Origin: Hyphomicrobiales bacterium
GTDB lineage: Bacteria; Pseudomonadota; Alphaproteobacteria; Rhizobiales; Rhizobiaceae
Reading direction: 5' to 3'
Assembly: GCA_021775455.1 (NCBI GenBank)
Contig: JAJFHU010000048.1
Span: 1-38,610 of the forward strand
Length of the DNA stretch: 38,610 nt
Made by a program: the position numbers and the translations under genes. This document shows, in pieces, positions 24,782 through 33,622 of the stretch (the first letter of the stretch is position 1; each line of letters starts with the position of its first letter). Under the pieces are notes generated by a model. The model did no database searches, was not told where the DNA came from, and was given only the letters and a program-made list of their open reading frames with translations.

Positions 24782-25858
24782 CTATTCTGCCAAACGTAAC
24801 CGGACATAAATTATGTCTACAGCATCGCCACGCCCGGTAACCTCGGCACTACCCGTAGCATCTGTGCTGATTGCCAGATGCGCTGTATCAGATTTCCCCG
24901 GACCTGCCTTTGTGTCTATGGAAAAAACAGCCGCTTCTGGTTGAAGCCCAACCCGGAATCGCTTTCGGCCACAACTACCCAGTTCACCAAGCTTGCAGGC
25001 GACAGTGAAGGCAGCTGGGCCATTGCCGCCCGACTTGGCATAAATTTCAACCGTAATCTTTTGGCCCGCAATCCGCTCCTGCACACCCGGTTTCAAAGTC
25101 AGCTTGATCGGCGCAGCAGCATCCTGCCATTGCCCTTCCTGACGCAACGAAACAATACGAAGCATTTCTGCATTGAGTTCATTGACGATCTCCGCGCTAC
25201 CACTGCCGGCAGTCACAAGGGCGGAAGGGTCGGATGCCTCAAGTATGGTTATGTAATCCAGATTCTCTTCCTGACCTTCAGTCGGGTCAAGGCTGTTGAT
25301 CTGACTACTGTTCCGGCTACTGCCAGACAGGAAACTTTCAATTGAATCCGAAAACAGGATGGACATGAGCCACAACAGAAAGGCCAGAATGAATACGATT
25401 GCGATGATACCCAGCAATTTTCGTTGCCATTTTCGGCGTTCGGAAAATTCATGCGGTTGCGAGAAAGACACCATTTCTTCGAGGTGCACATCTTCGGAAA
25501 GGTCATCCAAATCTACAGACGGCGCAAAATCTCCGCCTGTTCCCGGGACATCATCCCTTGTTGCCATTAAGGGTGGATCAATTTGATCAGGCACAGGATC
25601 AAGAGTTGGAGATGATGCAGTCAGCGGTGTAGAAACGGGCGGCGGTGGCGGATTGGTAATTTCTGTCTCAATTCGCTGAATAGCCTCTTCCAAAGCACGG
25701 CGCTGCACCAAAGCAGCTTCTACGGTCAGGGAACGGTTGCTCTCAATCATGCGCTGAAGGGCATTGCGCGATGATTGATAGACTTTCTCTCGCACTTGCA
25801 ATTCAGCGGCATCGCGCTGCGCCAGGGCGCTACGTATCAATGCTTCAAAGTTTGCCAA
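24782..25858 (-). CDS. Uncharacterised single-pass membrane protein
   Basis: A 358-residue protein with no function I can name. Layout: a charged helical N-terminal part (1-75, many A, E, R, with QRRALEEAIQRIETEI), an acidic/proline-rich linker (80-155, containing PPPPPVS), one membrane segment (about 160-180, LLGIIAIVFILAFLLWLMSI), then an extracytoplasmic beta-rich domain (about 225-358) with two cysteines in CKLGELGSC. Similar proteins occur in Rhizobiales. The frame stays open to 26386 but beyond 26030 it overlaps the opposite gene; I take TTG 25858 (MANFEALIRSALAQRDA), since homologues begin with that kind of helix. Convergent with ppk2, 14 bases apart. Confidence 0.72.
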   Translation of the reverse strand: MANFEALIRSALAQRDAAELQVREKVYQSSRNALQRMIESNRSLTVEAALVQRRALEEAIQRIETEITNPPPPPVSTPLTASSPTLDPVPDQIDPPLMATRDDVPGTGGDFAPSVDLDDLSEDVHLEEMVSFSQPHEFSERRKWQRKLLGIIAIVFILAFLLWLMSILFSDSIESFLSGSSRNSSQINSLDPTEGQEENLDYITILEASDPSALVTAGSGSAEIVNELNAEMLRIVSLRQEGQWQDAAAPIKLTLKPGVQERIAGQKITVEIYAKSGGNGPAAFTVACKLGELGSCGRKRFRVGLQPEAAVFSIDTKAGPGKSDTAHLAISTDATGSAEVTGRGDAVDIIYVRLRLAE

Positions 25859-26030
25859 AAAATTGATTCCAGTTTTGCTGAATCGCTTGCATTCTTTTAG
25901 CCGTTCACAATGTCTTTGGAAAGTACTGCTGAAGGTCCGAAACGGTAAAACGTAATGATACCGGCTTGCATCCAATGTTCCCACACCATACTCGTTATAT
26001 TTAATGTTTGCACGATAAAGGTAGAACCGA

Positions 26031-26993
26031 GTGACCCTTCCAGCAATCCTGACAGACAATTTGTCAGTCCCCGCAATTGGCGCACCGCTTTTCATCATTT
26101 CCCATCCGCCTTTGGTCCTGGCGCAATGCAAGGCCGGCATGATCGGCGCATTTCCAGCACTCAATGCACGACCCCAGGAACAGTTGGACGAATGGCTGAG
26201 TGAAATGACGGAAGAACTCGCTGCATTCGACAAGGCCAATCCGGAGCAGATGTCAGCACCCTTTGCAGTAAACCAGATCGTCCACAAGTCCAATACCCGG
26301 CTGGAGAAGGACCTCGATCTATGCATCAAACACAAGGTTCCGATTGTGATCACATCCCTTGGCGCAGTGCCGGAAGTCAATGACACTATCCATTCCTATG
26401 GTGGTATTGTGCTTCATGACGTGATCAACAATCGCCATGCCAATTCCGCGATACGAAAGGGTGCTGATGGTCTGATCGCGGTCGCTGCAGGTGCCGGCGG
26501 TCATGCCGGCCCCTTTTCTCCCTTCGCATTAATTCAGGAAATTCGTGCGTGGTTCGAAGGACCATTGTTGCTGTCCGGCGCAATCGCCCATGGGGGGGCG
26601 ATCCTGGCCGCTCAGGCTATGGGTGCCGACATGGCGTATATTGGTTCACCTTTCATCGCAACGCATGAAGCGCGGGCGTCCGATGAATACAAGCAGGCGA
26701 TAGCTGATTGTGGTGCCGACGATATCATGCTCACCAATCTCTTCACAGGAGTACATGGAAACTACCTGAAACCCTCAATTATCAAGTCGGGATTTGATCC
26801 TGACAATTTGCCCAAGAGTGATCCCTCCGCAATGGACTTCGGTTCAGGTGGTAATACCGGCGCAAAGGCCTGGAAAGACATTTGGGGCTGCGGGCAGGGA
26901 ATTGGCGCAATCAAAAAGGTTTCATCAGCTGGTGAGTATATCGCAAGTCTCAAGGCCGAGTATGTAGCCGCGAAACTGCGGTTGGCCAGTTAA
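26031..26993 (+). CDS. Nitronate monooxygenase family flavoprotein
   Basis: FMN-dependent TIM-barrel enzyme of the 2-nitropropane dioxygenase/nitronate monooxygenase family, 320 residues. Family marks: GAPLFIISHPPLVLAQCKAGMIGAFPAL at the first strand (Gly-rich FMN entry), AAGAGGHAGPFSPF with the glycine/histidine flavin loop (about 152-165), LSGAIAHGGAILAAQAMGADMAYIGSPF binding the FMN phosphate. True substrates in this family are often unknown; some are enoyl reductase-like (FabK), so the annotation is to family only. Start is GTG 26031 with AAAGG about ten bases before. Divergent from the membrane protein gene. Confidence 0.85.
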   Translation: MTLPAILTDNLSVPAIGAPLFIISHPPLVLAQCKAGMIGAFPALNARPQEQLDEWLSEMTEELAAFDKANPEQMSAPFAVNQIVHKSNTRLEKDLDLCIKHKVPIVITSLGAVPEVNDTIHSYGGIVLHDVINNRHANSAIRKGADGLIAVAAGAGGHAGPFSPFALIQEIRAWFEGPLLLSGAIAHGGAILAAQAMGADMAYIGSPFIATHEARASDEYKQAIADCGADDIMLTNLFTGVHGNYLKPSIIKSGFDPDNLPKSDPSAMDFGSGGNTGAKAWKDIWGCGQGIGAIKKVSSAGEYIASLKAEYVAAKLRLAS

Positions 26994-27013
26994 CCGGCCA
27001 AATCGGAATTTCG

Positions 27014-28237
27014 TCAGAACTGCCCGTAATCGATCGGCTGGTTCTTGTCGAGCGTGTTCGTCACGGGATCAAGTGGATATTTCAATCCGGTTGCACAATT
27101 GTAGAGGATCGCCGTTTCATCAGGCGAAACCAGACCTTCTGACAATGCGCGCTTGTAAGCTGCCGCAGTTGCCGCCCCTTCCGGGCACAACAACAAGCCT
27201 TCTTCCCGTGCAATGTCGTTACGTGCTGCCATGATCTCATCATCTGGCAAGGCCATGCCAAATCCGTTCGATTCACGAACTGCACGAATGATCAGGAAAT
27301 CTCCCACCGCAATCGGCACCCGAATACCCGCAGCAACCGTATGCGCATCTTCCCAAAGTGGCGCATGTTCTTCACCGGCTTCCCAGGCTTTTACAATTGG
27401 TGCACAGCCTTCCGCCTGAACCGCAACCATTTTTGGCATTTTGCCGGTAATCCAGCCTAATTCCTTCAACTCGTGGAAGGCTTTCCACATGCCTATGAGG
27501 CCTGTACCTCCACCCGTCGGGTAGAAGATAACGTCAGGAAGCTTCCAGCCAAACTGTTCAGCCAGTTCCAGACCCATCGTCTTCTTGCCCTCGATACGGT
27601 AAGGCTCCTTGAGTGTTGAGATATCAAACCAGCCAACAGCCTCCTTGCCTTCACCAACAATTTTTCCACAATCATTGATCAGGCCGTTGACCATGTAAGT
27701 CGCAGCACCTTGTTGCTGGATCTCGCGAATATTGATGTCCGGTGTATCGGATGGACACAAAACCGTTGCCCGCTGATCAGCGCGCATCGCATAGGCTGCC
27801 ATAGCTGAGCCGGCATTGCCATTCGTCGGGATGGCCAGATGCTCAATTCCAAATTCCTTTGCCATGGATACCGCAAGGCATAATCCGCGTGCCTTGAACG
27901 AGCCGGTTGGCAACCGTCCCTCATCCTTGACAATTGCTTTGCCGGGCTTGGCACCCAATAACGATGCGCTTTGTTCGAGCGGGATCAATGGCGTCATTAC
28001 TTCACCTAGCGAGATGCGATTTTCTGGCTTGGTAACCGGCAACATCGAAGCATAGCGCCAAAATCCCGGGTCTCCCGATTCTGCGAAAGATTCCCGGGTT
28101 ATGGCCTTGCCCATTTTTTCCAGATCGTAGCGAACAAGCAATGGTCTACCGGCCTCCGACAAGCCATGAACCTGGCCAGCCTGATACCTCTTGCCGGTAA
28201 TTGAGCACTCAAGATGAGAAACAAATGTCTGGGTCAT
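27014..28237 (-). CDS. Threonine synthase or related fold-II PLP enzyme
   Basis: A 407-residue PLP enzyme of the tryptophan-synthase-beta fold. The N-terminus (FVSHLECSITGKRYQAGQVHG) is the zinc-ribbon-like head seen on plant/archaeal-type threonine synthases, here with only one cysteine. The PLP lysine is K115 in PTGSFKARG, asparagine in PTNGNAGSAMAAYA contacts the cofactor and the Gly-rich phosphate loop is YPTGGGTGLIG. Threonine synthase converts O-phosphohomoserine to threonine; members of this subgroup may instead be ammonia lyases. Its start overlaps the stop of a RidA-family gene by four bases. I leave the symbol open because a second housekeeping thrC may exist elsewhere. Confidence 0.82.
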   Translation of the reverse strand: MTQTFVSHLECSITGKRYQAGQVHGLSEAGRPLLVRYDLEKMGKAITRESFAESGDPGFWRYASMLPVTKPENRISLGEVMTPLIPLEQSASLLGAKPGKAIVKDEGRLPTGSFKARGLCLAVSMAKEFGIEHLAIPTNGNAGSAMAAYAMRADQRATVLCPSDTPDINIREIQQQGAATYMVNGLINDCGKIVGEGKEAVGWFDISTLKEPYRIEGKKTMGLELAEQFGWKLPDVIFYPTGGGTGLIGMWKAFHELKELGWITGKMPKMVAVQAEGCAPIVKAWEAGEEHAPLWEDAHTVAAGIRVPIAVGDFLIIRAVRESNGFGMALPDDEIMAARNDIAREEGLLLCPEGAATAAAYKRALSEGLVSPDETAILYNCATGLKYPLDPVTNTLDKNQPIDYGQF

Positions 28238-28701
28238 TGGGCAATCGCAAAAATGGCGTCGATTTCGACGGGAACATTGAGCGGCAAAGCTGCAACGCCA
28301 ACCGCCGCACGCGCATGCTGACCTTTTTCACCCAGAACTTCACCCATGAAATCAGAGGCACCGTTGATGACCTTCGGATGATCCGTAAAGTCAGGAGTAG
28401 ACGCGACAAAGCCGCCCAAGCGAACGCAGCGCTGAATTCGTTCCAGATCACCACCACATGCAACATTGATCTGCGCCAGAATGTTGATCGCGCAGGTCTT
28501 GGCCGCAACCGCAGCATCCTCTACGCTTACTTCTGCTCCGAGAAGTCCGGTATGCGTTACCGCGCCATCTTTCAACGGGAGCTGACCGGACACAAATACC
28601 ATCCCATTGTGTTCCACAAATCCTACGTAACTTGCAACCGGCTTTGGCGGCTCCGGAAGCTCAATTCCCATAGCTTGGAGACGATCAACAACTGATCCCA
28701 T
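28234..28701 (-). CDS. RidA/YjgF family imine deaminase
   Basis: A 155-residue member of the Rid family, which hydrolyse reactive enamine/imine intermediates (for example 2-aminoacrylate) released by PLP enzymes. The C-terminal signature ARAAVGVAALPLNVPVEIDA has the carboxylate-binding catalytic arginine at R131, and GQLPLKDG and GGDLERIQRCVRL are typical. It is about 25 residues longer than E. coli RidA at the N-terminus, matching the longer subfamily common in Rhizobiales. The last bases overlap the start of the downstream PLP enzyme (ATGA), so both are made together. Confidence 0.9.
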   Translation of the reverse strand: MGSVVDRLQAMGIELPEPPKPVASYVGFVEHNGMVFVSGQLPLKDGAVTHTGLLGAEVSVEDAAVAAKTCAINILAQINVACGGDLERIQRCVRLGGFVASTPDFTDHPKVINGASDFMGEVLGEKGQHARAAVGVAALPLNVPVEIDAIFAIAQ

Positions 28702-28841
28702 TTCAATTCCCTTTCATTGATATGCTTGCTGAAACGATTGGCACATTTGCTTCGCGCCAGCAACGGCTTAGTTACGGCGATCTTGTAGTTAAATCAAATT
28801 GACGACCGGCGTTAGAAACACGAAACCAGACCTACGATGAT

Positions 28842-29264
28842 CTAACGCGGCGGGATAGAATAAGTCGTAGTAGCGTGTGCAACTGGCATTTCATTACCTG
28901 CTGAATAAATGCTGATTTCCGAAACTGCCAATCGTTTGCCAAATTTCAACAATTTAGCCTTGGCAATCAACTCACCGGGTTCCGGTTTCGCCAGAAAATT
29001 GATGTTGAGATTGGTGGTGACCGCGAGCGCAACCTTGCCGATGTGGGCAAGTAGCAGCATGTATGCAGTACAATCCGCGAGCGTGAACATGGTTGGGCCG
29101 GAAACTGTACCACCAGGACGCAAATGTCGTTCTTGAGTCTGAATACTGACTGTAATATGACCGGCGCTCAAATCCAGCACCCGGAAACGATAGGATTCAA
29201 CTTCCGGAAACACCTCTTTGAGAAAGGCCTCCAACTCTGCTGCTTGCATTACCGGCTCTGTCAC
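28842..29264 (-). CDS. Hotdog-fold thioesterase (PaaI type)
   Basis: A 140-residue single hotdog-domain protein. Residues 45-65 (HLRPGGTVSGPTMFTLADCTAY) correspond to the HxxxxGG..HGG region of PaaI-like thioesterases with the conserved GG and an aspartate in the long helix; NLNINFLAKPEPGELIAKAKLLKFGKRLAVSEI follows as the strand pair typical of the family. These enzymes cleave acyl-CoA thioesters; the substrate is unknown. GTG start with AAGGAG seven bases before. It is divergent from the DUF938 gene and may share a promoter region with it. Confidence 0.85.
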   Translation of the reverse strand: MTEPVMQAAELEAFLKEVFPEVESYRFRVLDLSAGHITVSIQTQERHLRPGGTVSGPTMFTLADCTAYMLLLAHIGKVALAVTTNLNINFLAKPEPGELIAKAKLLKFGKRLAVSEISIYSAGNEMPVAHATTTYSIPPR

Positions 29265-29355
29265 TTCACACTCCTTTTTCGTCCAACAAGTTTTACTGCC
29301 TGTTGTATCGTTGTGCCAATATGCGAAAGATCATTTTAACAACGGATTTACCATT

Positions 29356-29997
29356 GTGAATTCAAACAATCTGCCAGACGCGCGCAAGGATGCCCCGTCC
29401 TTTCACCGCAACATCCAGCCAATCACTGAAGTTCTGCGCAAAATTCTGCCCTCAACCCCTGCAGACATTCTTGAAGTTGGTAGCGGCTCTGGACAGCACG
29501 CAGCTGCTTTGGCCGGCGAATTTTCCAACCTTACAATCTGGCCCAGCGAATATGATGCCGATAGCCTTGCCAGCATTGATGCCTGGAAGCGGCATTTTGA
29601 TCGAAACAACATACGTCCTGCCCGCCAACTCGACGCAACCAGTGATGACTGGCGCAATACAGGTACTGAAGTTTTGCCCGAGAAATTCGCTGCCATTCAT
29701 TGTTTCAATGTCATCCATATCTCACCCTGGGAAGTGACCGAAGGCCTCCTTCGTGGCGCAGGGAAATTGCTCACCAACAATGGCCACCTCATCATGTACG
29801 GTCCGTATCGGGTCAATGGTGAACAAACCGCACCCAGCAATGTCGAATTTGAGAAGTGGTTGAAATCAATTGATTCCCGAAACGGCGTTCGCGATATTGG
29901 AGAAATTGAAGCTGTCGCCAATCAGAATGGATTGATACTGAAGGACTTTCATCCAATGCCTGCCAACAACTTCATGCCCATATTCGTACGCTCCTGA
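29356..29997 (+). CDS. DUF938 SAM-dependent methyltransferase-like protein
   Basis: A 213-residue protein of the DUF938 family with a Rossmann methyltransferase fold. It starts with DARKDAPSFHRNIQPI, then the SAM-binding motif ILEVGSGSGQHAAAL, the acidic loop around WPSEYDAD, and AIHCFNVIHISPWEVTEGLLRGA; these are the family hallmarks. Substrate is unknown. The open frame extends back to 29218, but that would overlap the opposite thioesterase gene; I choose GTG 29356 with CGGA upstream, which gives the normal family length. The stop is four bases from the opposite hydratase stop. Confidence 0.86.
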   Translation: MNSNNLPDARKDAPSFHRNIQPITEVLRKILPSTPADILEVGSGSGQHAAALAGEFSNLTIWPSEYDADSLASIDAWKRHFDRNNIRPARQLDATSDDWRNTGTEVLPEKFAAIHCFNVIHISPWEVTEGLLRGAGKLLTNNGHLIMYGPYRVNGEQTAPSNVEFEKWLKSIDSRNGVRDIGEIEAVANQNGLILKDFHPMPANNFMPIFVRS

Positions 29998-30001
29998 TTG
30001 G

Positions 30002-30787
30002 CTAGTCTGCCCAATCGGGCTTTCGTTTTTCGAAGAATGCCGCAATGCCTTCTTCAGTTGCAGGCGTTTCCCACGTGTCCGCCAGCCGGATGATGGTGTC
30101 GTCAATTACTGCATCGTCAATGGCTACGCCAAGTGATCGAACCAATTGCTTGGATGCCGCGATAGCAGAGGGCGCCGCCGACAGATACGGCTTCACTATT
30201 TCTTCAATTGCGGCATCTAGGTCAGCTTCTCCAACGACCCGTGACACCAACCCCAATTCCTTTGCCCGCTCTGTATCGAACAACTCACCGGACATGAAGA
30301 TTTGCCTTGCATTACTCTCGCCTATACGTGCCACGACATAAGGACTGATGGTTGCCGGGATCAGCCCCAACTTGACTTCGGTTAGTCCGAACTTCTGCCC
30401 CTCGACTGCGACAACGACATCACATATGGACATCAGACCCAACCCGCCACCATAAGCCTGACCGTGAACCCGTCCAATCAATGGCTTTGGCAGGGAATTA
30501 AGATCCCGCAGCATGTAAGCAAGCTTGCGTGCGCCTTCGATACGCTGCCCGCGACTCGCTTCAATTTGGGCTTTCATCCACTGAAGGTCACCCCCGGCGC
30601 AGAAGCTCTTGCCCTCAGCCGCCAGCACGACAACACGAGTCGAAACATCTTCTGCCAGGACCGCAACCGCTTGCGAAAGTTCCTCGATCATCTGCTCAGA
30701 TAGACTGTTGTGCTTTTCCGCTCGATTGAGAACCAGCCGGGTAACGCCATTATCAGCCTTGTCGATACGGATTGTCTCGAACATCAT
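30002..30787 (-). CDS. liuC: Enoyl-CoA hydratase, probable methylglutaconyl-CoA hydratase
   Basis: Crotonase-fold enzyme of 261 residues. Oxyanion-hole stretches are SFCAGGDLQWMK (about 61-72) and HGQAYGGGLGLMSICD; FGLTEVKLGLIPATISPYV carries the glutamate and the IPATISP signature common to methylglutaconyl-CoA hydratases. In leucine breakdown this enzyme hydrates 3-methylglutaconyl-CoA to HMG-CoA, placing it between the carboxylase and HMG-CoA lyase of the same operon. Last gene of the operon, coupled to hmgL by a four-base overlap. Specificity is inferred from context and motif. Confidence 0.88.
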   Translation of the reverse strand: MMFETIRIDKADNGVTRLVLNRAEKHNSLSEQMIEELSQAVAVLAEDVSTRVVVLAAEGKSFCAGGDLQWMKAQIEASRGQRIEGARKLAYMLRDLNSLPKPLIGRVHGQAYGGGLGLMSICDVVVAVEGQKFGLTEVKLGLIPATISPYVVARIGESNARQIFMSGELFDTERAKELGLVSRVVGEADLDAAIEEIVKPYLSAAPSAIAASKQLVRSLGVAIDDAVIDDTIIRLADTWETPATEEGIAAFFEKRKPDWAD

Positions 30788-31656
30788 GCATCTGCCTTCG
30801 TTGAGGTGATCGCCACGGCGAATTCTTCTGCAACTTTTAATGCTTCCAGGGAAATGCCGGTCTCAAATCCCTTTTCATGTAACAGGTTGATCACCTTGCG
30901 CGTATCGACATTACCCTTGGCACCCGGCGCATAGGGACAACCACCAAGTCCGCTCGCCGCCGCATCAAATGTCCGAAGACCAATTTCCAGGCTAGCTGAA
31001 ATGTTTTCAAGCGCCCTGCCCTGCGTGTCATGAAAATGTCCCGCAAGCTTTTCCGCCGGAACATTTTCCAGAACAGCTTTCAGCATTTGTTCGGTTGTTT
31101 CAGGCGTCGCATGGCCAATCGTGTCGCCAAGCGAAATTTCATAGCACCCCATGTCGAGCAGTTTCGCCGCAATATCACGAACTGCATTCGGATCAACCAC
31201 GCCTTCATACGGGCAATCGGTCACGCAGGAAATGTAACCACGAACCGGCACGCCGTCTTTCGCAGCTTCCCTCATTACCGGCATAAATCTTTCGATGCTC
31301 TCGGCTATGGTACAGTTGATGTTCTTGCTGCTGAAGGTTTGTGAAGCTGCCGCGAAAATCGCAATCTCATTGGCTTTCGCTTGTCGCGCTCCTTCATAGC
31401 CCCGCAAGTTCGGCGTCAACACCGCGTAATCAACACCCGATTTGCGCGTGATACCTGCCATGACTTCCGCCGCATCAGCCAGTTGCGGAACCCATTTTGG
31501 TGAAACAAAACTCGTTACTTCAATTTTTGAAAATCCGCATTCTGACAACAGGTCCACAAATTGGATCTTGTCTTCAGTCGCGATCTGAACCTTCTCGTTT
31601 TGCAATCCGTCCCGGGGACCCATTTCGAAAAGCGTGACGTGTTCCGCGTTACTCAT
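30784..31656 (-). CDS. liuE: Hydroxymethylglutaryl-CoA lyase
   Basis: Splits HMG-CoA into acetyl-CoA and acetoacetate, the final step of leucine breakdown. The 290-residue TIM-barrel has FEMGPRDGLQNEK with the catalytic arginine/aspartate, SFVSPKWVPQLADA, the metal-binding HFHDTQG and the cysteine loop GLGGCPYAPGAKGNVDT, all present. I start at ATG 31656 with GGAGG seven bases upstream; it overlaps the carboxylase alpha stop by eight bases. The frame is open to 31752 but that lies within mccA. Confidence 0.95.
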   Translation of the reverse strand: MSNAEHVTLFEMGPRDGLQNEKVQIATEDKIQFVDLLSECGFSKIEVTSFVSPKWVPQLADAAEVMAGITRKSGVDYAVLTPNLRGYEGARQAKANEIAIFAAASQTFSSKNINCTIAESIERFMPVMREAAKDGVPVRGYISCVTDCPYEGVVDPNAVRDIAAKLLDMGCYEISLGDTIGHATPETTEQMLKAVLENVPAEKLAGHFHDTQGRALENISASLEIGLRTFDAAASGLGGCPYAPGAKGNVDTRKVINLLHEKGFETGISLEALKVAEEFAVAITSTKADA

Positions 31657-33622
31657 CACTTTCCTCCAGCGTGACCAACACGGCTCCGTCTTTAACCTGA
31701 TCGCCTTCAGAGACAGCAACCATTTCAATGGTGCCACTGCGTGGTGCCACAAGAGAATGTTCCATTTTCATCGCTTCCAGCACAACAAGCACATCCCCCG
31801 CTTCCACGATTGCCCTTTCCGTGCACTTGATCAACTTCACTAGCCCCGGCATCGGTGCAATGATGGAGTTTGCAGAGGGCCCATCACTACCTGCAACATT
31901 CAATTGATCAACAATTCCGAATTCATGTCGCATGCCATTGGCAAACAGCCCGATTACATTGTCAGTCTTGAAGTAATCGAGAGTTGTCGTTTTTCCGTCG
32001 ATACTGGCCGAAATAGTTTCATCATCACGCACCACATCTTGAAGTTTAATCACGGCGTCGCCAATCGATACATCAATTTCGGGTACACCTGAATTGCTTT
32101 GCATTTCCAGTTGAACTTCAATCGTCTCGCTTGCATTCAACAGCTTGGTAGCAGCGGTCGCCGGCCCCCAATGGCGATAGGCGGTGAGAACATCATCTTT
32201 GGGCAGGTTGAGAGCAATCAATGCAGCAAGCGCGATATGATGGTTCTGCGGTTTTCCATCTCCAAGCAGGACATCCAGTTCCCGCTGGATGAACCCCGTT
32301 TCCACATCTCCCTTTGCAAATGTCGGATGATCGCATAGTGCTTTCAGAAAACTCACATTTGTGACCAAGCCGCCAATTCGCGTTTCACCGAGCGATTGGG
32401 AAAGGCTTCTCAGCGCTGTAGCCCGATCGTCTCCATGCGTCACTACCTTGGCAATCATTGGATCATAGTATGGGCTGATCTCATCACCTTCAGCCACGCC
32501 GGTTTCATTGCGGGCCCGATCACTGAACTTCAAATGCTCCAGTTTGCCGGTTGCCGGCAGGAACCCCTTGGTCACATCTTCGGCATAGATGCGGGCCTCG
32601 AATGCATGGCCCCTCAACTGAATTTGGTCTTGCGTTGCAGGCAATTTTTCACCCGATGCCACGCGCAACTGCCATTCAACCAGATCGAGACCAGTCACCA
32701 TCTCGGTAACCGGATGCTCTACCTGTAGCCGCGTGTTCATTTCCATGAACCAGAAGCCATCGGATCGAAGCCCCTTTGAGCCGTCCACAATGAACTCAAT
32801 TGTACCCGCGCCGGAATAGTTGATCGCTTTCGCTGCCGCGACCGCCGCATTGGTCATTGCGGCTCGCATATCTTCAGTCATGCAGGGAGCAGGTGCTTCC
32901 TCAATCACCTTTTGATGACGTCGTTGCAGCGAGCAATCGCGTTCGAACAAATGCACCACATTGTCGTGATTGTCGCCAAACACCTGAACTTCAATGTGCC
33001 TTGGCGAGGTGATGTATTTTTCTATCAGAACGCGACCATCGCCAAAGCTTGCTTCGCCTTCGCTTTGCGCACCTTCCAGCGCTGCTTCGAAATCCGCAGA
33101 CTTTTCAACCAGCCGCATGCCCTTACCGCCACCACCCGCACGCGCCTTTATCAATACCGGATAGCCAATCTTTTCTGCTTCCTCGGCCAGAAACTTTGGC
33201 TCCTGCCTATCCCCGTGATATCCACGCACAACTGGAACACCGGCCTTTTCCATCAGCTTCTTTGCCGCATCCTTTAGTCCCATCGCACGGATCGATTTTG
33301 CGGAAGGACCAATGAATACCAAACCGGCTTTCTCTATTGCTTCCACAAATCCAGGATTTTCAGAAAGGAATCCGTATCCCGGATGAATGGCCTCAGCACC
33401 ACTACGCTTCGCGGCCTCGATGATTTTTTCAGTATTCAGATAACTTTCGGTAGCTGGTGACGGACCAATATACATCGCCTCATCAGCTTGCCGCACGTGA
33501 AGCGCCAGCCGGTCCGCATCGGAGTATACGGCAACCGTCGCAATCCCCAGCCGCTTTGCAGTGCGAATGATCCGGCAGGCAATTTCGCCCCGATTGGCTA
33601 TGAGGATTTTGGAGAACATCAT
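31649..33622 (-). CDS. liuD: 3-Methylcrotonyl-CoA carboxylase alpha subunit (biotin-containing)
   Basis: ATP-dependent biotin carboxylase subunit, 657 residues. N-terminal biotin carboxylase domain (1-450) with KILIANRGEIACRI, the ATP-binding glycine loop KARAGGGGKGMR and EMNTRLQVEHPVTEMVTG with catalytic residues; a middle BT domain that binds the beta subunit; and a C-terminal biotin carrier domain with biotin lysine K619 in LEAMKMEHS. Together with the beta subunit it carboxylates 3-methylcrotonyl-CoA. Start overlaps by four bases the gene for a small membrane protein that sits between alpha and beta. Confidence 0.94.
   Translation of the reverse strand: MMFSKILIANRGEIACRIIRTAKRLGIATVAVYSDADRLALHVRQADEAMYIGPSPATESYLNTEKIIEAAKRSGAEAIHPGYGFLSENPGFVEAIEKAGLVFIGPSAKSIRAMGLKDAAKKLMEKAGVPVVRGYHGDRQEPKFLAEEAEKIGYPVLIKARAGGGGKGMRLVEKSADFEAALEGAQSEGEASFGDGRVLIEKYITSPRHIEVQVFGDNHDNVVHLFERDCSLQRRHQKVIEEAPAPCMTEDMRAAMTNAAVAAAKAINYSGAGTIEFIVDGSKGLRSDGFWFMEMNTRLQVEHPVTEMVTGLDLVEWQLRVASGEKLPATQDQIQLRGHAFEARIYAEDVTKGFLPATGKLEHLKFSDRARNETGVAEGDEISPYYDPMIAKVVTHGDDRATALRSLSQSLGETRIGGLVTNVSFLKALCDHPTFAKGDVETGFIQRELDVLLGDGKPQNHHIALAALIALNLPKDDVLTAYRHWGPATAATKLLNASETIEVQLEMQSNSGVPEIDVSIGDAVIKLQDVVRDDETISASIDGKTTTLDYFKTDNVIGLFANGMRHEFGIVDQLNVAGSDGPSANSIIAPMPGLVKLIKCTERAIVEAGDVLVVLEAMKMEHSLVAPRSGTIEMVAVSEGDQVKDGAVLVTLEESDE

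Noticed and set aside
25859-26386. N-terminal extension of the unknown membrane protein
   Set aside because: It runs antisense through the conserved front of the nitronate monooxygenase gene and has no membrane-protein character; the true start must be further in.
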